Source of the DNA: Cercospora beticola
Lineage: Eukaryota; Ascomycota; Dothideomycetes; Mycosphaerellales; Mycosphaerellaceae
Direction: 5' to 3'
DNA: 64,000 bases
NCBI RefSeq assembly: GCF_033473495.1
Contig: NC_088938.1
Location: 620,001 to 684,000 of the forward strand
Shown: in pieces, positions 11,215 to 23,093 of the stretch
Layout of the letters: each line of letters begins with the position of its first letter
Position numbering within the stretch: the stretch's first letter is position 1
Program-made: the position numbers and the translations under genes
Notes under the pieces: model-generated
What the model was told of the DNA's origin: nothing
Database searches by the model: none
What the model saw: only the letters and a program-made list of their open reading frames with translations

Positions 11215-11952
11215 TCATCCGCAACAGAACGTGATTTCGCGATTCTCTCCTCTGAGTATGGGTCAGTTTATGACTTCGTGCCTTTGCGCCGTACTCACCC
11301 CAGTCCAATATTGGTCCAATTGAAGACGAACGCGCCGATGAAAGCGCCGATGAAAATGCAAATGATGATGTAGCCATTGTAGTACATGGCTAGAAGCATG
11401 ATGAAGTAAGCCACTGCGAATTGGAGCATGTGCAAAAGGGCTCGGATGAGCTGCTCGGCCATTGTTGGCCTGAAGCTGAGTGGCCTCGAAGGCATAGCTG
11501 TCGCTGTGGCACTTGCATTTTTGCTCGAGTCGCTGTCACTGGGCTGAGAACTGGTCGCGGTAGATGGCTGCACGGCGGTCATCCGCTTCCGCACGATGAA
11601 GGCATCGTATTCCTTCGCAGCGCGACGAAGAGCTTCGAGAACCATGACCAACAAGATTACCCCGATGCAGGAGCCTGCGAACATGCCTTTGGACGTGATG
11701 CGCCAGGACTCCGAGAGAAAGCCTGCAAACGTTAGGCTGATATTGTCATTGCTCGGGAGAGGCACTTGCAAGCGTCGATGGTATACCAGTTCCACAGCAT
11801 CTGCTCCCGTTAGTCTTGGTCCGCGGTCGAGACTATCGGACACTTACATTGATTTTGCAGCCGCCCATACCCATATCCATATCATCCATCGACGCGGCCG
11901 TCGACGTTGGCATTGCCCCAGAAGAGGTCGCTGACATGGCCGCCATGTCCAT
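11215..11952 (-). CDS. Ctr-family high-affinity copper transporter, 198 aa
   Basis: Four exons: 11848-11952, 11770-11800, 11299-11722 and 11215-11251. All three introns are 47 bp. The first and third are GT-AG. The second has a GC donor (GCAAGT), required to join the frame as TIDACFLSESW, the conserved Ctr stretch. The N-terminus is Met-rich (DDMDMGMGG), as expected for copper capture. TM1 is GMFAGSCIGVILLVMVLEAL. TM2 holds the MxxxM pair (MLLAM), and TM3 holds GxxxG (GAFIGAF). The last 37-bp exon encodes the terminal Cys-Cys-Gly, a copper-handling end seen in many Ctr proteins. It is a plasma- or vacuolar-membrane Cu(I) importer working as a trimer. The cytosolic loop is unusually Ser/Thr-rich. 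Confidence 0.92.
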
Positions 11953-12371
11953 TCCCGAGTGATCCAAGGTGTGAACGTCGCTGATCGGCCGTGGTGTTGG
12001 CGATGTGGATCGAGTGGGAACTTGCTTCTTTAACGTCGCGCGAGGCTAACGTTTCGCGTCCGAGATATGTTCATGAAACACAGCAAGAGCTTGGCGGGCA
12101 CATGCAAGTCGCGCCTGCGGACTTTTGAGCAAGTTACCGCGTGACTTCATTGGCTGGGCGTGTTGCACAGCAGGAACAAAGGGCCTGCCCTCTCTACTTG
12201 CGCCTCACGGGAATCCTTCTGCACTTTCGCATCGGTGGCAGCGAGCACGCGTGTTGAAATGGAAACGATGTGCACAATAAGCAGTCGGGAGACCTGCAAC
12301 ACGGGTCGGCTGGTGTGGTATAAGAAGGGCGCCGTGGAGAGGTCGTTGCATTGACAGTGATCATTCGTATC
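11953..12371. other. Divergent promoter, copper transporter / DJ-1-like gene
   Basis: 419 bp shared by two divergent genes. A TATA-like element for the + gene is given separately. No CDS called. Confidence 0.45.
12319..12324 (+). promoter_or_regulatory. TATA-like element of DJ-1-like gene
   Basis: TATAAG lies 48 bases before the ATG at 12372 in an otherwise GC-rich stretch. Confidence 0.4.
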
Positions 12372-13262
12372 ATGAAGTACTCCATCTCAATATTACTCTT
12401 GCTGCAGGCCGCGGCGTTGGTGACAGCCGCAGCGGCGCCCGAGACAAACAGTGATCAGCCAGACTACTGTAAGCTTCTCACCTGCTCTGCACCCATATCC
12501 CTGCTCCAACTCACGTCTGCAGGCGTGCAATCCCAGCCTGACCTCAATTCCACCACCATCCCAAGGAGCTATGGCGTGGTACTGTTCCGCGGCTTCCAGA
12601 CTTTGGACGTCTTCGGGCCGCTCGATGCACTCGGCTTCTTGGAGGGCAGTATAAGATCGATCTGCATCTGATCGCGGACACTCTCGATCCGGTGACCAAC
12701 CGACCTGTGAACACCTCGATGAGCTTACGCAATTCGAGCACCCACTACCAAGTGCCACCAACCACGACTTTCGCGACAGCACCCGACTTTGCTGTGTTAT
12801 TGGTGCCGGGGGGCATTGGGACCCGCAATCCTATGCTCAACAGTACGATCGACTTCATCAAGCAGAGATCGTCCAAAGTACAGTACATCATCAGTGTCTG
12901 CACCGGAGCGCTTTTGCTGTCGAATGCAGGCGTGCTGGACGGAAGACGAGCCACCACAAACAAAGCCTCATACAAAAGTGTCACAGCGACCAACGAGAAA
13001 GTTGACTGGATCCCTCATGCGCGCTGGGTCGTAGATGAGAATATCTGGACGACTTCTGGAGTGTCTTCTGGAATCGACGGAACGCTTGCATTTATCGAAT
13101 GCTTGTATGGCCAAGAAGTGGTCACGAGAGTCGTCAAGTAGGTCTCTATGATGAACAGCAAATGGCTGGCACTGACTTGGTAACAGCAACATGGAGGACA
13201 AGCGTACGTTGGACTCGGAAGACGATCCCTTCGCAGACATTTGGAATGTCACGGCGATATAG
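12372..13262 (+). CDS. Secreted DJ-1/PfpI-family protein with a one-base frame break
   Basis: Exon 1 (12372-12468) encodes a signal peptide (MKYSISILLLLQAAALVTAA). A 54-bp GTAAGC intron leads to 12523 on. A second 49-bp GTAGGT/AACAG intron (13138-13186) leads to a final exon ending at 13262 that encodes DDPFADIWNVTAI, a typical family end. The core GVVLFRGFQTLDVFGPLDAL, the ISVCTGALLL nucleophile elbow with its Cys, and the RATTNK segment identify the DJ-1/PfpI (class I glutamine amidotransferase-like) superfamily. The frame shifts by one base at about 12641-12650: the upstream frame hits a stop within 30 bases while the downstream frame carries on the family sequence. No GT-AG intron can explain it. 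It is either a true one-base deletion (pseudogene) or a sequencing error in a short G run. Enzymatic activity is unknown. Confidence 0.8.
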
Positions 13263-13282
13263 AGACGTGCCAGATGGATTTC

Positions 13283-13939
13283 TCAAGATTTCAATTGAAC
13301 GTGCAGCTCGATACACGCAATATGCTCATACAGCTTCCTTGCTGCGACACTGGGACTCAGCTCGCTCACATCCAGTCCTAATTGAGTGGGCTGATCGAAA
13401 GTCAGCATAACATGTTCCGCACGAAGCTCTGCCAGAATTTCGACGTCTGTGAGCTTCGTAGTACCAGACTCCTGCCGCTCCGTCGATACAGCTCGTTTCA
13501 GATTTTCACTTTGGTCGCAATGCAGAACGACCGGTATGAAGACGCGTCCTGCTCTTAGCGCAGCGTCCTTGTATTCTGCTCCAACCGCGCTGCTGAGTTC
13601 GTTCTTCGATTGATAGTCTGCTTTGTGAGTCAGATCTCGGGTGATACAGATAGAGCAGGTCAATGGATCACCCGTGAAGACGACCAATCTATGTCTCTCG
13701 TCTCTATTGAGCGCCCACCGCTCGAGAGCCTTCTGTCGCTCCTTACGACGCTCCACATAGTATTCGGGATCATCACGCTGCAATCGGGCAGCAACAGGAT
13801 CGATGAGCTGATGGTTGTCAATCAGTACCACCTGTGCTTTGGTGTACAGCATTAAAAGTTCTCTTGCGACTGTGAGCTTGCCAACACCCGGGAAGCCATT
13901 GATCCAAACAAGAGGCTTTGGACTTTCTGCTGACTCCAT
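13283..13939 (-). CDS. P-loop kinase / AAA-type NTPase domain protein, 218 aa
   Basis: A single-exon frame. I chose the Met at 13939 (MESAESPKPLVW) as start because it puts the Walker A loop GFPGVGKLT at residues 15-23, as usual for this small fungal family. The same frame is open up to a Met at 14104, but the added 55 residues look like translated leader. A hydrophobic strand with Asp (VVLIDNHQLIDPV) follows the P-loop, and a strand VVFTGDPL and the segment RAGRVFIPVVLHCD match kinase-like small P-loop proteins (shikimate or gluconate kinase fold). The substrate is unknown. Its stop is only 20 bp from the stop of the DJ-1-like gene, so the two 3' UTRs must overlap. Confidence 0.7.
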   Translation of the reverse strand: MESAESPKPLVWINGFPGVGKLTVARELLMLYTKAQVVLIDNHQLIDPVAARLQRDDPEYYVERRKERQKALERWALNRDERHRLVVFTGDPLTCSICITRDLTHKADYQSKNELSSAVGAEYKDAALRAGRVFIPVVLHCDQSENLKRAVSTERQESGTTKLTDVEILAELRAEHVMLTFDQPTQLGLDVSELSPSVAARKLYEHIACIELHVQLKS

Positions 13940-14446
13940 CGAATTGATGTTCCGCGAACAGTAGTTGACCGACTGCTGCCTCCTAACTGGTTTTGGAAAG
14001 TCAACGAGGACGGAAATTCTTTCTCCCTTCTTGGCGCTCGTACCCCAACGTCGGCGGAACGAATGAGGTGGAGGAAGGTGCAGCGGGAGGCGTTTCAACA
14101 CCACCTTTCACAGCCTTCTGATCACCACCGAGGCTCGTCGTAATAAGAGACGTCAAAAATGGACTTCTCTGTCACACCTTCTAGCTGTTCCATTGTCTGC
14201 CGTGAATATGGCGCCGGCATCCGAGTCGACAGGGTCGTTGGACACGCAAGGTTATCTGCTGGCTGATAGCGGCCAAGTCGCGGGCGTCAAGCGCCGCCGA
14301 GTGGTATTTCCGGCGGAGGATCAAGTGCAGCGTAAGAGGAGATGCAGTTCCTCGCCTCAGACAACATCGTCGTGGGTGAGCACCAAGTCTTTTGTTGGTG
14401 CTGAGCATCGATAGTTACTCCAGAACTTCTGACAACGTCGTACAGC
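13940..14446. other. Spacer between kinase and amidase
   Basis: It holds the optional N-terminal extension of the kinase (to 14104) and a 73-codon + frame at 14193-14414 upstream of the amidase. That frame does not splice into the amidase in phase with any GT-AG pair I could find, so it may be a leader ORF or chance. Confidence 0.35.
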
Positions 14447-15845
14447 ATGCGGACTGAGCCATATCGCCTCACGGCCACAGAGGCGATCAAGACAATTCGA
14501 GCTGGAGACCTGACTGTGGAAGATTATGCCCGTTCTCTACTGGACCGCATCAAGGAACGAGACGATGCCGTTCGAGCATGGATCTTTTTGGATGGCAACC
14601 AGGTCCTAGAACAGGCGAGAGCTCTTGACAGGCTACCAAAGGAAGAACGTGGTTCATTACATGGAGTTGCAGTCGCCATCAAAGATGTAATCTACACGAA
14701 AGGTACTGAAAGTCATGCCAACAACGAGGATTCAACAAAACTGATATCAGTCAGACATGCCCACCCAGCACAACTCGGCAATTTACAAAGACAGCATGCC
14801 CGAGATCGATGCTGGAAGCGTTGCCATGCTCCGACAAGCAGGTGCTTTAATCTTTGGCAAAACAACCACCACCGAATTCGCAGCAAACGTGATCGGCACC
14901 AAGACCGCAAACGCCCATCACGAAGGCAGAACACCAGGCGGTTCCTCCTCAGGCTCAGGCGCCGCAGTAGCCGACTTCCAAGTTCCCCTCGCCTTGGGAA
15001 CCCAAACAGGAGGCTCCATGATCCGTCCAGCAAGCTTCAACGGTATCTACGCAATCAAACCCACCTGGAACTCCGTTTCCCGCGAAGGCCAAAAAATCTA
15101 CAGCCTCAACCTCGACACTCTCGGCTGGTACGCCCGCTCCATCGAAGACCTCACCCTCCTCTCCACATTCTTCGGCCTCAAAGACGACGAGATTCCCCGT
15201 CCCCTCTCCAACGGCGTCCGCGGCCTCAAACTCGCCTTCTGCAAAACCATGGTCTGGAACCACGCCGGCTCAGGAACCCGCTCCGCCTTCTCAACAGCCC
15301 GCTCCCTCCTCTCATCCTCCGGCGCCCACATAACCGACCTCTCTCTCCCCCCAGAATTCCAATCACTTCCTCAACTCCACACCATAATGCTCTTCTCCGA
15401 TGGCCGCGTGTCCTTTCTCCCCGAATACCGTCTAGCCAAATCCTCCCTCGCAGCAGATTTAGTCGAACACGTTGAAGAATTCCACGGTTATACTCGGAAA
15501 CAATATCTCTCAGCTTGCGATACTATCGCAGCTCTGAGGCCGAAATTCGATGCGATAGCAGAAGAATTCGATGCTGTGGTTGTGCCTTCTGTACCGGATG
15601 TTGCGCCAGAAGGGTTAGAAAGGACGGGGAGTGCGGTGTTTCAGGGAATTTGGACTGCGTTGCATGTTCCGATTGTGAATATTCCTGGTTTTACAGGTGA
15701 AGAGAATATGCCGATTGGATTGAGTCTTGTGGCACCGAGGTATAGAGATCTTCATTTGTTGAGTGTGGCGGAAGAGGTGGCGAAGATTTGGGTAAGAGAG
15801 CCGTTGGAATTGCCAGAAGAGAGGAGAAAGAAAGCAATCGCGTAA
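14447..15845 (+). CDS. Amidase (amidase-signature family), 448 aa
   Basis: Exons 14447-14702 and 14755-15845 flank a 52-bp GTACTG intron whose second AG restores the conserved KDMPTQHNSAIY. The Ser-cisSer-Lys triad is readable: Lys79 in VAIKDV, the cis Ser in GGSSSGSGAAVA at about 149, and the nucleophile Ser173 in TQTGGSMIRPAS, with the family's 24-residue gap between the two serines. It hydrolyses amide bonds of a small substrate that cannot be named from sequence. No signal peptide, so probably cytosolic. Codon use in 14880-15480 is strongly C-rich at third positions compared with the ends of the gene, which creates a long shadow frame on the + strand. Confidence 0.9.
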
Positions 15846-16266
15846 CAATATCACATATTAGCATTGAATGCAGAGTAATAAACTAATCTTTCCGTTGCGA
15901 GTCCGGGTTTCACTCGCGCCCATTGTGTCGAACCTATCCCAGGATGCTTCCGATTCCATCTAAGGCTAGCCTTTCACCGCCACCAAGCGATCCGTAGCCC
16001 AATCTGTCAAGTCGAAAAACAGGCCTGAATCCCATATATACATGTCCGTCTCCATAAAGACAGTGTCGAAAGAACATCAACAATAAATCGTTTCGTTTGT
16101 TTTCCATCCCCTCGTTCCTCTATCTACTTCGTCTTTCCGCGAAGTGGAGAAATTTGATAAATTTATCGGTTCTGTGCGCCGTCCTGTATGCCGCTTTCCG
16201 TTTTGCTGCCTGACTAATCTCTTTTTGGTCCTTCTGCGTTTTCGTAGTCTCGTAAAACAGCAGTCA
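15846..16266. other. Convergent 3' spacer, amidase / chitin synthase
   Basis: 3' UTRs of two convergent genes. I see no ORF or RNA gene. Confidence 0.5.
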
Positions 16267-19200
16267 TCAGATCATGAGCGAACTGACTTTGCGTTCGTGT
16301 CCGGGATAAGCTTGGTGATGGCTGCCCATGCTCGGGCTGCCTTGGGTGCCATTTCCGTACAGTGTCTGGGTGCTGTCCATCCACTGTGGGCCTCTGAGGC
16401 GTCGTTCTTGTTCGAAGACATTCCAGTGCTTCATGACGATCTTGCTCGAGTCGAATTCTCCTTCCTCGGTATGGCCTCCTTTGCCGGCGCCCTTCTTTTC
16501 TCCTACCGCTTGACGTGTGTCACCCCAACTGAAGTCGTCAAAGTGCCAGAAGGCATAGGTGGGAAGGACCAAGTTCCAAATTGGAAGAGATAACAGGTAG
16601 ACTCCCATCCAGAGCACGTACGAGACTCGGTGAGCTGTGATGACGATGAGGATACCAGGAAGACCAAGAATGAGCGCGAGGAGCACCAGGGGGATGACTG
16701 GCGCCTCGGTTCCGGTGATGGCAGCTTTGACAGCGAGAGCAACTAATCACAAGGCGTTAGCAGACTTTTCAGACAAATGACAACGAGAACACTTACCGAC
16801 GTAGATGGTGAAACTAATAGCAGCTGGCAAGACCAAGGTACCCATCAACTCAATGAAGACGACGAACTGCATTGAAAAGCAGAAGGTGCCGCACAAATCC
16901 CGGACCAAGACCAACTCCATGAGATTGTGGATAGTCGAGTTGATCCATCTGCGACGTTGCGAGAGGAGAACCTTGAAAGTCTCTGGTACAGTGGTCTTGC
17001 AAACGGCTTGGGGAATGAACATCTGCTTTCTCTTGGGGAAAGTCTTCAACATGAGCGTGGACAGATATCGATCTTCTCCGAGGAGCAGCAAGTTCTTCTT
17101 GTGCAAGGTGTCCACGACATTCTCCGAATAATGCTCGACGATGTCGGGATTAGCCAGAATAGGGACCCAGTAGTTCTTTCCGCCCTTTGGTGCTTTGATG
17201 CGGTACATGCAGAAACAGCCTGGTAAACATGTCACACCACCAAAGACAGACTCGAAAGCCTTGGAAAGATGGTGAGAGATGAAGTATTCGAAGACTTGAA
17301 TCATGGAAACCCAGGTTGCTCGCTTGTTGGCAATCTTAGTTTCGCCGCAAAGTCCCATGATTTCGGGATCCTTGACCATAGCAGAAACCATGTGAGTGAG
17401 CGAATCCGGGAAGACTTTGGTATCGGCATCGACCATCATCACGATCTCGTAAAAATCGGGTGAGATACCAGTGAGTTTCCAGATACCATTGAACATTTCG
17501 TACTCCAGCTCGGTCATACGTTCATCGAACATGATCTTTTGCAAGAACGACATAAGCACGATTTGGGAGTCGCGCTTGCCTCGATTGCCGGGCTTCGATG
17601 ATTTAGCTTCCTCTTCAGTGCCGCACTTGACAACAACGATCATGGGCACGCGCTGTTGACGCTCGACCGGAATTTTGGTGTCGGCGCCATAGTCGTAGAA
17701 GCCACAGTACACCTTAGCCATGTTGTGACGCTTACTTCCAGAGGCGACAGCGACGTACGAGTAGGCCTGAACTTGGTCGGGTTGCACTGAAAAGTCCTTC
17801 ATCATGCTCACACAAGCATCGGGGGTCGACATGGATTCGCCTTTACCTTGGATGAGGCCATCGCACACGACGTAGATCAATTTGTGGCTGTTCGGGTAGT
17901 CGGTCATGGCAAGACTGTCCAATGTTGTGCGAATACCTTCAGGTCCTTCAGAGTATGCAGTAACCAAACAGATGGTGTGCGCGAGGGGAAAGCCGTATGG
18001 CTGCCAATCTGGAGGAGGTTGCGGCACGACAGATTCGTGGATGAAGCCTTGTGGGCCGCGAGTGTCTACCTCGCCGTGCATCACGCTGCTGTACCTTTGA
18101 GCAGAAGACCCATAGTTGCTGGATTCCATCAAGCTGGCGCGGCTCTCTGAGTGTCGTCCATCTGCGCCATATAGTGGAAGGGTACCTTCCGATCGGTTAA
18201 GCTGACCATAGACAGCCGCAGCGTTGCCAATGGTGAGCCTGTTGTTCGAGGATGAGGTCACCATGGTTGTTGGCTGCAAGCTACTCTTCCTGTTGCCTCG
18301 GTCGATAGCATACGGGCTGGTGAAACGTGACGTTGTTGGCAAAAAGCTGCTGCGCTTGCTCGATCGGTCGGTTCCTGTCGTCGAAGCCGGATCCGTGATC
18401 TTCGGAGGCGCACGATAGATATCATCCGACCATTCTTCGATCTGATCCTGCCGTTCCTTCTTGTCCTTGCTCATGCTGGTTTTGGCAGCAGCATACTTCT
18501 TGCTCAGGAACCATTCAAACAACAAAGCCATGAAAAACTTGGCCAGGACAATACCCAGGATGAAGATCAAAGACACGTAGAGCACGACCTTTGATGCGAT
18601 ACAGCCGACAGTCTCGGTGTCAATCGAGCCCACCTTGATGATTTCCTGAAAGCACTGAGCTGCCTGCTTGTTTTCTCCAGATGCGAATGCCAGAGTGACA
18701 TCCTTGCCGCGGAGAGCTTCGTTCTGGCGAATCTCATCAAATTTGGCCGGGTAGCTGACTTGGGTCGTGTTGAACCATTCGAGCAGATTGAGGTCGAGAA
18801 CATCCCCCGAGTATACCATAAGATTGCGAGAGGAATTTCGTACGTCGTCCCAATTAAAATACACATCTCCGGACGACCGAAGGCTGTAAAACGCGTCTCG
18901 ACCAGTGCGACCAGTGTGACAAGAGTAGCCCAGGTAGTACGGAATAGTCGCATTGGGTGCTGACGAACCATCCTGTTTGAACATGTTGCAAGGGAAGTAC
19001 CAAGCAAGGTTACCTGAAGCATCAGTGGGGACATCTGAGCCTGGTGCAGCTGTGATGAGACCTTTGCAGGCTCCATTCACGTTCTGGAACAGAAAACTGC
19101 CGTCCATGCCTGCTCCAGGCGGGTCCGGATCGAAGAGGACATTGGAGTTGGGAGGGACGCCTCGTGCCAGAGGATGTTGACTTCTGGTCAAGTCATACGC

Positions 19201-20226
19201 TTGCCCGTGGAAGATCATGTAGCCCGGGCCCACTTTGTTGATGCGTAATCGCAGAGGACCACCTTCTGGACACACCGTAGCCGTGAAACCGAATGTCAAG
19301 TAACCCACGAACAGCATGATGAGCAGAATGATGGAGATCAACCCGATCTTCTCGCGCCACGCGCGTTGCGCATCTTTCGCCCGTTTGCCGAAACATCGGA
19401 GGAACACATTTGGAGCCCAGAAAGTCACCATGTGGCAATATGTACCCCACAACGTAGGAGTTCCGCTCTCACTCTTGATCTTCTGCTTGCGCTCCTCTTT
19501 CTCCTCGCGCTCTCGCTCTTTCTTGGACAAATTTCGGTGCAGTTTTGCAGGAGTACGCTTGCTTGCACTTCTCCCAGACTTGCCACGCTGAAGGCCCTCC
19601 TTTTCATTCAGAGGCACATTCTCTTCTCCCGTCTTGAGCGAAGGATCCGAGCTCAGCGTTTGCATATCTGCTTCGAGCTGTGGATCCCGACCCGTCGTTG
19701 AGGGCATGACGTTCATATCCGACTGTTGCACCCGCTTGCGATAGTAATAATCCGGATCGTTGGGGTCCATGCGTCGCCTTTCTGGTCTAACCAGACTCTT
19801 TTTGCGATTGAGCTCATCGCGCCTGCTCTGGCCACCGGCCTCCATCATGGGATCACGATCCTGAGGATTCGGAGAGTATGGCGAAGGTGGAATGTTATTC
19901 ACTCGCACTTCAGGACCATAGCCATCGCCCTTTCGTATTTTCTCGTTGCTAATGCCTCGCGACTGGGCTGGTGGCTGCCGGTGTGAGGAACTTTGCCTCC
20001 GCCGCCGATGGTGGCTGTTCAGGTCCTCCACAGCCCTCTCACGGTGACCGCTGCTCTCGCGACGCTGCCGATGCGAATTCGAGGTGCGGAAGGCTGGATG
20101 TTCACGCTCTTCGGGGCCTGCAGATGTTCTACGTTGCCGTGAGCCGGAGGAGCGGCGAGTGTTGTTCGCAGGGCGACCGGACGAGTCTCGCCGACGCGTC
20201 GGGTCTGGCCTGTTGTTCGAAGACAT
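16267..20226 (-). CDS. CHS3: Class IV chitin synthase (yeast Chs3 type), 1301 aa
   Basis: Exons 16797-20226 and 16267-16742 join over a 54-bp GTAAGT/ATTAG intron in phase 1. Residues 1-240 are basic and disordered ([12 protein letters not shown] repeats). Two hydrophobic segments follow ([31 protein letters not shown]), then a cytochrome-b5-like domain ([20 protein letters not shown]), another membrane span (about 545-570) and the GT2 catalytic domain. Catalytic landmarks are VDADTK at about 932, [11 protein letters not shown] and QRRRW at 1090-1094. The second exon adds C-terminal membrane spans and a WGDTR motif. The enzyme makes chitin from UDP-GlcNAc at the plasma membrane. There is no myosin head, which excludes classes V/VII, and the b5-like domain with this layout marks class IV. 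The divergent neighbour at 23094 is its likely activator. Confidence 0.95.
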
Positions 20227-23093
20227 TATTCTGGTCTAGCGCTGGCCGAGACCACGCATTCCAGAGCCCTGGCTGTTTCTCGGATATGGACCCCGCTAAG
20301 AGTGTTTTCCTGGCTTGTCGTCTCTCGGGCGATTACAATAATACGTTGTTCCGACACCAGGCTGTACGGTGTCCCGTGCGTGAGAGCGGAGGGTACGAAG
20401 TGGCGGAGGAGTGTGTGGGGTGGTGGGCGGATCGAGTGTCCAGGACCGCGCGGCCGGGCAGAATGGGTGGCTATTCCTGTTCCTGCGCCCGGATGTTCCT
20501 GCGTGCCTGCCTGCACCGAGGGGGTCTCAGCAAGCGACGGCGGAAGGTACTGTGAGGCGAGGGGTGTTTGCTCCAAAACGAGTGTCGCGACGCACACAAT
20601 AGCAACCGCAGCGAGTGACGATGAAACAGACAGCAACAAGACCGCGCCAACGACGACAACAGCGAGACACTGGGGATGGCGGCGCTGCGGTGGTGAGAAC
20701 GATGGTTGCCCCGTGCGAAAGAGACGAGGATGTCTGCCTCCGCGCTGCGCTGATTTGTCCAGCAGACGGCCAAGCAACGCTGAGCCCCTGAAGCGCGGCG
20801 GGCTAGCAGCTGTCGCAGCGAGCGCGACGAACGTGGTGGCAACGGGTTATTTTCAGCGCTCGGCCTGCGTCGCGGACGAGCGAAGGATCGGACTGCAGGC
20901 GCTATCGAGCCGCATCTCTTTCGTGAACAATCGATTCTGCACACACGAGTGTATCCAGACGATCAGGCGAGGGGCAGGGACCAGACAAGACGTGTGCACA
21001 ACGTGAGGCCGTTGGCGGCAAAGCACAGGGTGTTGCCGTGCGACGCAATTCCTTGTCGGAGATCTCAAACGTTCCCAACTTCGGTTCGCGGCCGGATGCT
21101 GCTCCTCAATTGGATATTGCAGCGCGACGGTTGGAAGGCTGCATCGCATAGAGCTTACAAAATGATATAGAAGACGGATCTCGCGTGATCCGGTCTGAAC
21201 ATTCTGCGACTATCGCTCTCACGTACGCACTCTGATTTTGGGTAGCGCGTCTTGGGTCTTGAGTGATGAGATGCACAACAAAATTCTGCCGCATCACCTG
21301 CATCTCAAAGTTCCACCGACCACGTTTTCACGCCGTGCCGTCTTCCGAACCAAAGATGGCCATCTTCTCGTGTTCAAGAGGCGACCTCTCCGCTTCCACT
21401 GCGACTGTTGCATGCACAATACGCTTCACGACAGCAAAACTCCGCCGCCGACAGCGGTCAATGTAGATCTGCTGATGAGGCTATCGATGTGCTGGGTCTC
21501 CTGGTTGGCGCTCATGGTTCTTTTCGGCTCGCCGGCATGTCTCCAGCGAGCCCTGCCATTCGCTTGCTTCCAACGGAGGACACCCTTCACTTCCACCTGG
21601 CACACGCAACTCTGCATTGACTCGAGCCATTCGATCGTGCACGCCGCCTGCGCAATCTTGACCACCGATTGAGCTGTCTGCGACACTTCGATCACCGATG
21701 CGGCAACTGTCAAAGTGCGCCTGTCTGCATCTGCATCTGACCAATACTCCCCAGTTTAGTTGTACAGCAGGGAAGCTCACCCTTGCATGTTACCACAGTA
21801 GTTTCAGATGGCGTCTTCGTGCTTGCGTAGGCGAGTGAGCATCGTCCAGGTGCTTTTGCGGAGACATCTGCCTTGGGCGACATGGACCGAAGCTGCTCCT
21901 GCAACAGAGACAGAAGCTTCTCCATTCATGAGGATCGGTGAGCGCCATCTCCTTAGCAGCGCGCCGGAAAGGGAAGCGGAGAGTTATGTTGGTTCATCCA
22001 ATTTGAGACGCTGCATGAGCGCGCGTGCGCACGCACAATCCACTCACTCGCTGCTGCTGGCTGGCTACGTAAGTGAAGAACAGGCAACATAGAAATCCCC
22101 CCTCCTGGACCTGGTGTTGTTCCCGCTGCCCGCCGCTCGTTCGCCTTGTTCTCATCCCTCGAGACGCGCGAAACGAGGTAAATCGGGGCGCGGTGGATCT
22201 CATTATCGCCGCCTTACCGCCCACGCCGCCCTGCCTCTGCCATCCATCATAGGGGTCCTCCTGACCAGCAAAAGGCCGAAACAGTACCACAGTTCGACGC
22301 ATTGCCACGAGCGTCGAGTTTGTTTCTGCCGGATACCACCTCAGCCCAGCCCAGCCCGCCTTCTCGTACTGCTGTGCTGCTGCGGGCGCTGCTCCCTCCT
22401 GCTGCCGTCGCTCGAGCTGCTGCTGGAATGCGGAGTTGCAGCGACATCTCCATTCCAATCTTGGCTGCATGCTTGGGGTGAAGTTTGGTACGTAAAGCAC
22501 GAATTCTGTTGAAACGATACTTTGCGCGGCCCCGACTTGGCCGCTTGTCATTCCTACATTGAGCTCGGCAGAAGGATGAACACGCCGTATCCGCCGCCCG
22601 TACTGCGGGAGGTGGTATACTCGACGACGCAATAATGGCTGCTGACAGCAGCTGCAGAGAACAAAGACGCGCATTGGCAACCACCACCACTTGCTCATTC
22701 TCTTGACGCTGCCTGTTCCTTCTTCATCGCCACCACCCTCCTTCGAGCCTCCCCAATTTGAGAAGCGAAGGAGCAATCTGTTTTCCCACCAGCCGTGCCG
22801 CCGCCAAAGCCACCCAATTCTTCTAGACTGCGCGCCTCAATCGACAACCTCGCGGCTCTCTGCGCGCCGCGTTCTGGCGCCCGCCGTCCCTGCGTAGCCT
22901 CTCCTGCCCTCCGCCCAAAAGAATCGACCAGTGCGCCCCGGTCGACACTCATTTCCGCCCATTGCTTTCGTCACTATCACGAGCTCGTATTTGGTATAGA
23001 AGCTTGGTATCCGCGACGATACGAGAACCGCGTATAGAAACATCCTCCACACGAGCCGACCATATAATAGCCTCTCAGAGACCAGCGCCGGCC
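20227..23093. other. Long divergent region between chitin synthase and its activator
   Basis: About 2.9 kb with two promoters. Overlapping GC-rich frames on both strands (for example 20302-21006 +, 21994-22776 -) have biased composition but no domain, and I reject them. A possible small minus-strand gene at about 21430-21925 has helical sequence (VAASVIEVSQTAQSVVKIA) but no convincing splice model. The last 400 bp before 23094 are CT-rich, like a fungal promoter or leader. Confidence 0.4.

Noticed and set aside
11033..11377. 115-residue minus frame at the end of the copper transporter
   Set aside because: It reads through the last intron in a wrong phase; the spliced model ending at 11215 restores the family end.
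12640..12660. GT-AG intron as explanation for the DJ-1-like frame change
   Set aside because: No donor/acceptor pair removes the shift without deleting conserved sequence on either side.
14447..15475. 342-codon + frame reading through the amidase intron
   Set aside because: After the true intron it runs in the wrong phase through the amidase, and consists of Arg/Pro-rich shadow sequence.
20302..21006. 234-codon + frame near the chitin synthase start
   Set aside because: GC-rich, cysteine- and arginine-heavy, no domain; it runs through the chitin synthase promoter.
21430..21925. Possible small two-exon minus gene
   Set aside because: Some helical sequence was present, but no donor/acceptor pair gave one coherent protein, so it was left out of the gene list.
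21994..22776. 260-codon minus frame in the same spacer
   Set aside because: Composition-driven, no family motif, and overlaps other frames on both strands.
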